From UBA5359 sp002410925 [NCBI: bacterium UBP13_UBA5359] (GTDB lineage Bacteria; UBP13; UBA5359), in contig DHPR01000034.1 in NCBI GenBank assembly GCA_002410925.1, positions 1 to 6,607 on the forward strand: a stretch of DNA of 6,607 nt. The letters are read 5' to 3'. The notes below the pieces were generated by a model. The model worked only from the letters and a program-made list of their open reading frames with translations, made no database searches and was not told the origin of the DNA. The translations under genes and the position numbers were made by a program. Within the stretch, counting starts at the first letter, position 1. Every line of letters begins with the position of its first letter. Below are positions 1 through 4,800 of this stretch, piece by piece.

Positions 1-61
1 AAGATACCTCTTTATTTATATTGCATAATTTGCTCAATATACCCTCTTTACAGGCATTATT

Positions 62-90
62 TTTACAAAAATTGCTCTTTCTAGTATAAT
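62..90 (+). promoter_or_regulatory. Probable sigma-70/sigma-A promoter of the AraC-family gene
   Basis: A -35 box TTTACA (62-67, five of six consensus bases) lies 17 bases upstream of a perfect -10 box TATAAT (85-90). Transcription would start near 97, giving a leader of about 23 bases. The surrounding 119 bases are very A+T rich and hold no visible gene. A direct repeat (about 4-14 and 39-50) sits just upstream and could be an activator or autoregulatory site. The call rests on box matches and spacing only. Confidence 0.75.
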
Positions 91-107
91 TACAAGTAAC
101 TTTAAAC

Positions 108-116
108 AAGGATGAG
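108..116 (+). promoter_or_regulatory. Ribosome binding site of the AraC-family gene
   Basis: AAGGATGAG lies 7 bases (counted from the end of AAGGA) before the ATG at 120. It supports that start codon as the real one. Confidence 0.7.
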
Positions 117-119
117 ATT

Positions 120-1004
120 ATGAGTATATTTGATGCGGTAAATATCGGTAATTCCAACTTCACTATCGAGCATCGCAAGGAAGAGTATAGCCCTTCAATC
201 ACCGTTAACCGCCATTGTCACAATCGGTATGAGCTATATCTACTTTTGGAAGGCAATGTCAATTATTTCATTAAAGAGAAGATCTATAATCTTAGCAAGG
301 GAGATATTGCCGCTATCGGCATGTATGATTTCCATAGAACTATTTACCCAAATAAAAAAGCCCCTTTTGAGCGTATAGCCATACACTTTGATAAGGATTT
401 CTTAACAGGTATTGATTTTGATCTGGCGGGCATTAATCCCATCGACATCTTTGAAAGAGGTCCGGATGTAATCCGAGTGGATGCTGACATTAGAAAGCGA
501 ATCACCCGTATCACGGAACGTATGTTATCTATGAATGAAGGGAACAGCGAGGCCGGCAAATGCCTGCTTAAACTTCTTTTGGCAGAGCTTCTTATAGAAG
601 TTCATCTATTAATGAAAAATTTAGAAAAGAACAATCCCTTTTCAGTGACAGACGAGATAAAAAAGAAGGTTACTCAGATAATGGAGTATATCAACAAAAA
701 TTATTCTTCAAAACTATCGCTGGCCGGCATCGCTGACGAATTCTATATAAGCCGTTATTATCTGACTAGAGTTTTCAAGCGGTATTCAGGCCTGACCGTG
801 GTTGAATATATCAACAACGTACGCATAAATGAATCTTTGAAGCTGCTTGAGATCTCAACAGATAGAGTTTCCAAAATCGCTTCAACGGTGGGTTTCAACA
901 GCGCCGCTCATTTTGACAGAGTATTTAGAAGCATCATGCAAACTTCTCCGCTCAAATATCGCAAGCTGATAGAAACAGGAACTTACTCCAGAGCAGAGCT
1001 ATAG
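120..1004 (+). CDS. AraC-family transcriptional regulator
   Basis: Cytoplasmic DNA-binding regulator of 294 residues, a usual length for AraC proteins with an N-terminal sensor domain. Residues about 15-95 form a cupin-like half: a histidine-containing stretch (RHCHNRYELYLLLEG, 31-45), then KGDIAAIGMYDFH (60-72), as in regulators that bind small ligands such as sugars. The C-terminal 100 residues carry two helix-turn-helix motifs: LAGIADEFYISRYYLTRVFK (201-220) and SKIASTVGFNSAAHFDRVFR (251-270). The following TSPLKYRK (275-282) is the family signature end. It has its own promoter and ribosome binding site and converges on the iron-sulfur protein gene, so it is not co-transcribed with anything in the window; its targets probably lie to the left, outside it, or are unlinked. 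Its DNA is clearly more A+T rich than the minus-strand genes. The family call is secure; the ligand and target genes are unknown. Confidence 0.95.
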   Translation: MSIFDAVNIGNSNFTIEHRKEEYSPSITVNRHCHNRYELYLLLEGNVNYFIKEKIYNLSKGDIAAIGMYDFHRTIYPNKKAPFERIAIHFDKDFLTGIDFDLAGINPIDIFERGPDVIRVDADIRKRITRITERMLSMNEGNSEAGKCLLKLLLAELLIEVHLLMKNLEKNNPFSVTDEIKKKVTQIMEYINKNYSSKLSLAGIADEFYISRYYLTRVFKRYSGLTVVEYINNVRINESLKLLEISTDRVSKIASTVGFNSAAHFDRVFRSIMQTSPLKYRKLIETGTYSRAEL

Positions 1005-1032
1005 ACATAGGCGCAAAGAATGGAACTATTGT

Positions 1033-1078
1033 TTTCCGGGCGGCCGGCAGCAGAGCAAGGATGCCGGCCGCCCGGAAA
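1033..1078. terminator. Perfect 17-bp inverted repeat between convergent genes, probable bidirectional transcription barrier
   Basis: The arms 1033-1049 (TTTCCGGGCGGCCGGCA) and 1062-1078 (TGCCGGCCGCCCGGAAA) are exact reverse complements around a 12-base loop. The element sits in the 108-base gap between the stop codons of the AraC gene and the iron-sulfur protein gene, where a shared terminator is expected. Neither strand shows a run of T after the stem: ATGCCGAGG follows on the plus strand and ACAATAGTTCC on the minus strand. It is therefore not a textbook intrinsic terminator. It could instead be a 3'-end stabilising stem or one copy of a dispersed REP-like palindrome. The hairpin is certain; the role is inferred. 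Confidence 0.65.
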
Positions 1079-1112
1079 TGCCGAGGAGATAAGATTAAGT
1101 TTGGTGCGTTCT

Positions 1113-3428
1113 TTACCCGATCATCCCTTTTGATAAAGGACAGGCCAGCACGCAGGCTTCAAAATTGCATGTCCGATGCTTCTGTATAACAGGATGCTGT
1201 TTCAAACCATCAGCCAGCTTCCCGGCATCTATCTTGTCAGGAATAGGCACTTTCATGTTCCAGCCCAGAAAATCCACGCCTTCCGCGCCTACCATGGAAT
1301 AGCGCTTGGCCCAGTTACAGCGATTATAGTCCGGAAGGTAGAAACGCTCTTCATACCCATCCACACTTATGGAAACTTCACCGTTCAGAGCCCTGGTATG
1401 ACAAGCTGCAGCACAACGGTCACAGGCTGCACATGCAGCCAACAATGATCTATCCGCACATACGGAATCAACCTCCATCTCAACATCTGTGACTATGGCG
1501 ATAAAGCGGATGTTAGGGCCAAACTCCGGTGTCAGCACGAAGCCGCCCTTGCCGATATGCCCCAATCCGGCGGCTACAGCAGCGAAACGATTGGAGAAGA
1601 TATCCGGCTGCTCGCCTCGTGGATTATTGATAAACGATCCCGTGCCGCAGAGGTCGAAAGTCATCGTTGCCTTGAAGCCTCGGTCTTCCAGCATACGCAT
1701 CAGACGATATCCCATCAGGCTGAGTAGCTTGATCGTCTCATATTGAGCGAAGGCATACGGGCCGACCGCTTCAGCCGGAGGCATGGCAGTGCGAGCTACC
1801 GTAGCCGCCGGAAGGCGCAGCCCCGCCACTATAACAGACCTGGCTCCCGGCAGATGATCATCCGGCTTCCGGACATGGACGGTTTCGATAGTTATCTCGG
1901 GATCATACGGCGTGAATCGCCGCTCTGATTTGTTTCTGGCCTGCAGATAACTCTGTCCCTCAAAGACAGCTTCCAGTTGCGGAAGCAGATCGGACAAACG
2001 TTTTACCGGGGATATACCGACGAGGTCCGCACCCAGGCCGGTCAACAAGCCTTTGATATTGCGTTTCCATTCCGCCGAAGATAATACCGGAGGCTGTGGC
2101 AACGGAGGAATATTCCAGGATGTGGGGCTTAATCCGGCGCTGGTCAGAATGGTCATGGTCTCCGCTTCCCTGCCAGGCAGAATGCCGCCGATCCTATCTT
2201 TAACTGTATCTTCCGGGATCCCTGTCTCGCCAAGGGCACTGTAACCCATCCGTTCGAGTTCACGGACCAGATCATAGGCAGCGCTTCTTAACATATAGCC
2301 TTGTGTAAAAGGTGTAACGGCATCATGGCGCGGTTTACTGTGCAAGACCAGCGTAACAGCAGTAACGGCATCGGGAAGCAAAGCCTTGACATCTACCCCA
2401 CGGGCCTCAAACTCCGCCACCGGCGCTACCATCACATAATCTATACCCTGTCTGTAGGCTATGGCTTGAAGCTTCTCTTCTGCCATGCGCCCGGGGTTGT
2501 CACTATCTGCAGAACGACGGCGGCGACGCGGAGCGTTGGTGTAATCCGGATCAAAGTAACGCTTGTCCGCCGGCAGGCAATAACGCAGGCAACTGCCCAT
2601 CTCTCCGCCCCTCAGGCCGTGCTTCTCTATCAACTCCAGAATAATGGCTTCATCCACCTTGTCAGGCTTGGGCAGATCCAAATCCAGACCAAAATGTTCT
2701 CCCCAGGAGCAGCGCCAGAGGTTCTTCTTAGCATAGCGATAGATCTTATCCTCGATCTTCACTTCGTTCCAGCCGTCGATCTCCTTCGACAGAGCACCAC
2801 TCATGCAGTGCTTACGGCACAGCATGCAGTTATCGCAAACGCTGCCGGGCTCCAGCAACGATGTCGGCTGCAACGATGCCTCGGTAATGATGCTGACATA
2901 GCGCTGGCGGGCACCGAATTCAGGTGTTATGGCCAGACCGTTATAACCGAACTCCGCCAGCCCGGCAGCCACTGCCGCATGCATATGACTGATATCCGGA
3001 GCGAACTGCTCCTTGAGATTCTTGTACCCGTTATAGCGCCAGATATTGGAGGAGACTATAGGAACAGCCGCATAACCCTCTCGCTCCAGCCAGAGCCCCA
3101 TGCGGTAAGACATCTCATCCAGCCGGGCGTTCATGGTGCCTTGCACGGAATACGGTCCCATCTTCTGAGGATGCTCTCTGCCGCCCATCTCTATGGCGGC
3201 GTCAGGATGATGAACCGCCATTACTATTACCGACCTGGCTGTCGGCAGTATGCCTTGCGGCGACATCATGATCGGCGCATTGGCAAAACGCTCGATATCG
3301 GCTATGCCTACCAGGTCTGCACCCAGCACAGACAAGGCATAATCCTTTATTCTCCCGGTCAATGCTCCTTCCGCAGATGTAGCCTCCATGGCTGTTCTGT
3401 CTTTTACCTTACATTTAGCAACTGACAT
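1113..3428 (-). CDS. Tandem iron-sulfur reductase-like protein of the epoxyqueuosine reductase / reductive dehalogenase superfamily (QueG-like, COG1600 type)
   Basis: Soluble 771-residue protein, about twice the length of QueG. I see three related modules. Module A (about 25-295) carries CxxCxxCxxxC at C198, C201, C204, C208, followed by C240, C280 and C284. Module B (about 314-440) repeats only the N-terminal part of the fold and has no cysteine. Module C (about 455-771) carries CxxCxxCxxxC at C666, C669, C672, C676, then C704, C754, C759 and C763, ending in a CxxxCP motif near the C terminus. Modules A and C share GADLVGI, ARSVIV, AAVAAGL and LTPEFG or ITPEFG motifs; HIGKGG (624-629) resembles the WIGKN region of QueG. 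A run of five arginines (301-305) links A to B. There is no Tat signal or membrane segment, unlike exported respiratory dehalogenases. In this superfamily the cysteines bind two [4Fe-4S] clusters per module that feed electrons to a cobalamin; cobalamin use here is inferred. A strong ribosome binding site fixes the start. It is the second gene after iclR-type, 17 bases apart. The substrate is unknown. Confidence 0.85.
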   Translation of the reverse strand: MSVAKCKVKDRTAMEATSAEGALTGRIKDYALSVLGADLVGIADIERFANAPIMMSPQGILPTARSVIVMAVHHPDAAIEMGGREHPQKMGPYSVQGTMNARLDEMSYRMGLWLEREGYAAVPIVSSNIWRYNGYKNLKEQFAPDISHMHAAVAAGLAEFGYNGLAITPEFGARQRYVSIITEASLQPTSLLEPGSVCDNCMLCRKHCMSGALSKEIDGWNEVKIEDKIYRYAKKNLWRCSWGEHFGLDLDLPKPDKVDEAIILELIEKHGLRGGEMGSCLRYCLPADKRYFDPDYTNAPRRRRRSADSDNPGRMAEEKLQAIAYRQGIDYVMVAPVAEFEARGVDVKALLPDAVTAVTLVLHSKPRHDAVTPFTQGYMLRSAAYDLVRELERMGYSALGETGIPEDTVKDRIGGILPGREAETMTILTSAGLSPTSWNIPPLPQPPVLSSAEWKRNIKGLLTGLGADLVGISPVKRLSDLLPQLEAVFEGQSYLQARNKSERRFTPYDPEITIETVHVRKPDDHLPGARSVIVAGLRLPAATVARTAMPPAEAVGPYAFAQYETIKLLSLMGYRLMRMLEDRGFKATMTFDLCGTGSFINNPRGEQPDIFSNRFAAVAAGLGHIGKGGFVLTPEFGPNIRFIAIVTDVEMEVDSVCADRSLLAACAACDRCAAACHTRALNGEVSISVDGYEERFYLPDYNRCNWAKRYSMVGAEGVDFLGWNMKVPIPDKIDAGKLADGLKQHPVIQKHRTCNFEACVLACPLSKGMIG

Positions 3429-3434
3429 TTGATT

Positions 3435-3444
3435 CCCTCCTTCT
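3435..3444 (-). promoter_or_regulatory. Strong ribosome binding site of the iron-sulfur protein gene
   Basis: On the minus strand AGAAGGAGGG lies 6 bases before the ATG at 3428, inside the 17-base gap after the IclR stop codon. It is the best Shine-Dalgarno match in the window. It decides the start over the internal ATG 13 codons downstream, and suggests the second gene is translated efficiently from a shared transcript. Confidence 0.85.
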
Positions 3445-3445
3445 C

Positions 3446-4219
3446 TTATTTCCAGATGCTTTCAATCCGCTCGGCTGCCTTTTTTGTTGCAGCACGGATA
3501 ATTATCATACGTTCCTCACCAGCCCGGAAAGCCGGCAGATGTATGCCGATAGCTGCCAGAATACGGCCCTCTGCATCCAGTACCGGAACGCACAAAGAAG
3601 CGGTACCTCGTTCTGTCAAGCACTCCTCATCCAGCCTCTGCTCACGGATAAGCCCTAATTCCTTTATCAGCGTTTCCCTGTCGCTTATTCCCTTCCAAAG
3701 TTTACCGGGCAAACCGTTCACCTCAATGACAACCTCCAGTTCATCGGGAGAAGCAAAAGCAGCCAGCACACGACCTGTCACCACCTCGAACATGGCGTTA
3801 TGCTTCTCTGCCGAGGGATCTACCCTCAATAATTGATGGCTGGCAGCCCTCAGAACTACCCGGCGCCGACCGTTTACCAAAGTAGCCAAAACCACGGCTT
3901 CTCCGGTTTCTTCCGCAAGTAAATGGATTATTCCGGACACCCGGTTCAGCAATGCGCCGGACAGAGCAACACTGCGGACCATATCCCGGCATTTGGAACC
4001 GAGCCGGTAGCGATGTTCCCTGTCCTGTTCGATGTAACCGCACACGGACATGGTACGCAGGATATTGTGAGCCGTAGGTGCAGCTATATTAAGATGCCTG
4101 GCTATAGTCTGCAACGTCAGCCCTTCTCTTCCGAGTCCTTCCTCTGCCAGCAGGTCCAGCAGATCCAAAGCACGTTTGATAGATTGTATGGGAACCGTTT
4201 TACTCATTTCATCACACAC
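3446..4219 (-). CDS. IclR-family transcriptional regulator
   Basis: A 257-residue DNA-binding regulator of normal IclR length. The N-terminal winged helix-turn-helix covers about residues 10-75: SIKRALDLLDLLAE (13-26), then LTLQTIARHLNIAAPTAHNI (34-53) with the recognition helix, and a wing ending in YRLG (71-74). The rest (about 85-257) is the IclR effector domain, with LIREQRLDEEC (190-200) and CVPVLDAEGRILAAIGI (210-226) as landmarks. The usual HATAxGKALLA segment reads NAMFEVVTGRVLAA (141-154), an altered version that may reflect its ligand. IclR proteins bind small acids or aromatics and repress or activate adjacent genes. It is first in a two-gene unit with the iron-sulfur protein. The start shown is GTG at 4219; ATG at 4207 (starting MSKTVP) is equally possible because neither has a convincing Shine-Dalgarno sequence. 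A consensus promoter and a 15-bp palindrome precede it, suggesting autoregulation. Confidence 0.93.
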   Translation of the reverse strand: MCDEMSKTVPIQSIKRALDLLDLLAEEGLGREGLTLQTIARHLNIAAPTAHNILRTMSVCGYIEQDREHRYRLGSKCRDMVRSVALSGALLNRVSGIIHLLAEETGEAVVLATLVNGRRRVVLRAASHQLLRVDPSAEKHNAMFEVVTGRVLAAFASPDELEVVIEVNGLPGKLWKGISDRETLIKELGLIREQRLDEECLTERGTASLCVPVLDAEGRILAAIGIHLPAFRAGEERMIIIRAATKKAAERIESIWK

Positions 4220-4221
4220 TA

Positions 4222-4236
4222 TTGAATGTTATTCAA
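4222..4236. promoter_or_regulatory. Candidate IclR-type operator, 15-bp palindrome
   Basis: TTGAATGTTATTCAA is a perfect 6-3-6 inverted repeat just downstream of the predicted transcription start (near 4244) and 3 bases or 15 bases from the two possible start codons. Known IclR-family operators are commonly palindromes of about 15 bp with A+T-rich centres, and autorepression from such a site is typical. That this is the site of the adjacent regulator is inferred from position and symmetry. Confidence 0.55.
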
Positions 4237-4250
4237 CTATTTGTGGAACT

Positions 4251-4278
4251 ATTATAACCTCTTTCCAGCGGTTGTCAA
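4251..4278 (-). promoter_or_regulatory. Consensus sigma-70/sigma-A promoter of the IclR / iron-sulfur protein unit
   Basis: Read on the minus strand, a perfect -35 box TTGACA (4278-4273) and a perfect -10 box TATAAT (4256-4251) are separated by 16 bases. The start would be near 4244, some 25 bases before the GTG codon. Such a full-consensus promoter should be strong unless repressed, which fits a repressor site immediately downstream. It lies in the gap after the Nudix gene, so the IclR unit is probably transcribed on its own. Confidence 0.85.
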
Positions 4279-4332
4279 TAGGACGCTAAATTTTAAGGGA
4301 GGTCACTTTTATCTCTCACTGATATTAAGGTT

Positions 4333-4746
4333 TTATTGCAACGCAACCCAATCTTCAATAATCCGGCGGTGATCAAAAGCTATGTCCGGCGGCAGGTTCC
4401 TCAGATCCATCCATACGGCCTCGGCAGCATCGTCACCACCTGCCGGCTCTCCATCTGTTGTCGCAGTAAATACTACGCTCATAGTATGCCCTCGCGGGTC
4501 GCGGTGCGGATCAGAGTAAACATGAAACTGCCTCAGCTCTTTCAAAACCAGCCCTGTCTCCTCCTTCATCTCCCGCACGGCCGCAGCTTCGGCGCTCTCA
4601 CCCCAATCTATAAATCCTCCCGGCAGAGCCCACCCTTTGGGAGGATACTTGCGCCGTACCATAATAAGGGCATCGGGGTGAGCTCTGGAGGTGATAATAA
4701 CATCCACCGTGGGATAGGGGTTTCTCTGTCGTCCCAGCATTCTCAC
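4333..4746 (-). CDS. Nudix hydrolase, ADP-ribose pyrophosphatase-like
   Basis: A 137-residue cytoplasmic enzyme, typical single-domain Nudix length. The complete Nudix box GX5EX7REUXEEXGU is present from G44 to L66: E50, R58, E59, E62, E63 and G65 are all in place, so metal binding and diphosphate cleavage should be intact. LPGGFIDWGES precedes the catalytic helix, and SDPHRDPRGHTMSVVFTA (78-95) after it resembles ADP-ribose pyrophosphatases of the COG1051 group, which split ADP-ribose into AMP and ribose 5-phosphate. Substrate choice in Nudix proteins cannot be settled from the box alone; nucleotide sugars or NADH remain possible. The start is GTG at 4746, with TGGAGG 7 bases upstream; the ATG two codons later would be 13 bases from it and is less likely. 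It follows the ATPase gene by 54 bases on the same strand and might be co-transcribed. No hairpin terminator is visible after its stop. Confidence 0.92.
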   Translation of the reverse strand: MRMLGRQRNPYPTVDVIITSRAHPDALIMVRRKYPPKGWALPGGFIDWGESAEAAAVREMKEETGLVLKELRQFHVYSDPHRDPRGHTMSVVFTATTDGEPAGGDDAAEAVWMDLRNLPPDIAFDHRRIIEDWVALQ

Positions 4747-4800
4747 CGGCCTGCCTCCATTTCATGTTTTAAACTGAATTTCAAAATATATATTCAATCG
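4747..4800 (-). other. A+T-rich ATPase-Nudix intergenic spacer
   Basis: 54 bases, strongly A+T rich between about 4763 and 4797, holding the Nudix ribosome binding site. I find no convincing terminator hairpin and no good promoter; only a weak TTGAAA-like -35 is visible without a matching -10. Absence of a terminator is compatible with read-through from the ATPase gene into the Nudix gene. Confidence 0.4.
4754..4759 (-). promoter_or_regulatory. Ribosome binding site that favours the GTG start of the Nudix gene
   Basis: TGGAGG on the minus strand ends 7 bases before GTG at 4746 but 13 bases before ATG at 4740. The spacing favours the GTG start. Confidence 0.65.

Noticed and set aside
2301-3425. 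A long open frame of 374 codons on the + strand opposite the iron-sulfur gene
   Set aside because: It lies wholly antisense to a gene with clear family motifs and a strong ribosome binding site, shows no recognisable domain, and is explained by the GC-rich codon usage of the minus strand.
1113-3428. Reading the iron-sulfur protein as a classical respiratory reductive dehalogenase
   Set aside because: There is no Tat signal, no adjacent small membrane anchor gene, and the tandem length does not fit; only membership of the wider superfamily is supported.
1021-4253. TGGAACTATT occurs both beside the 1033-1078 palindrome and over the IclR promoter (4244-4253)
   Set aside because: Shared 10-mers are expected by chance in a window of this size, and the first copy is not near a promoter; I do not claim a second regulator site.
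4295-4303. AAGGGAGGT, a perfect ribosome-binding-like sequence on the + strand in the Nudix-IclR gap
   Set aside because: No start codon follows at a usable distance; the nearby frames stop within a few codons (TGA at about 4319). Probably chance.
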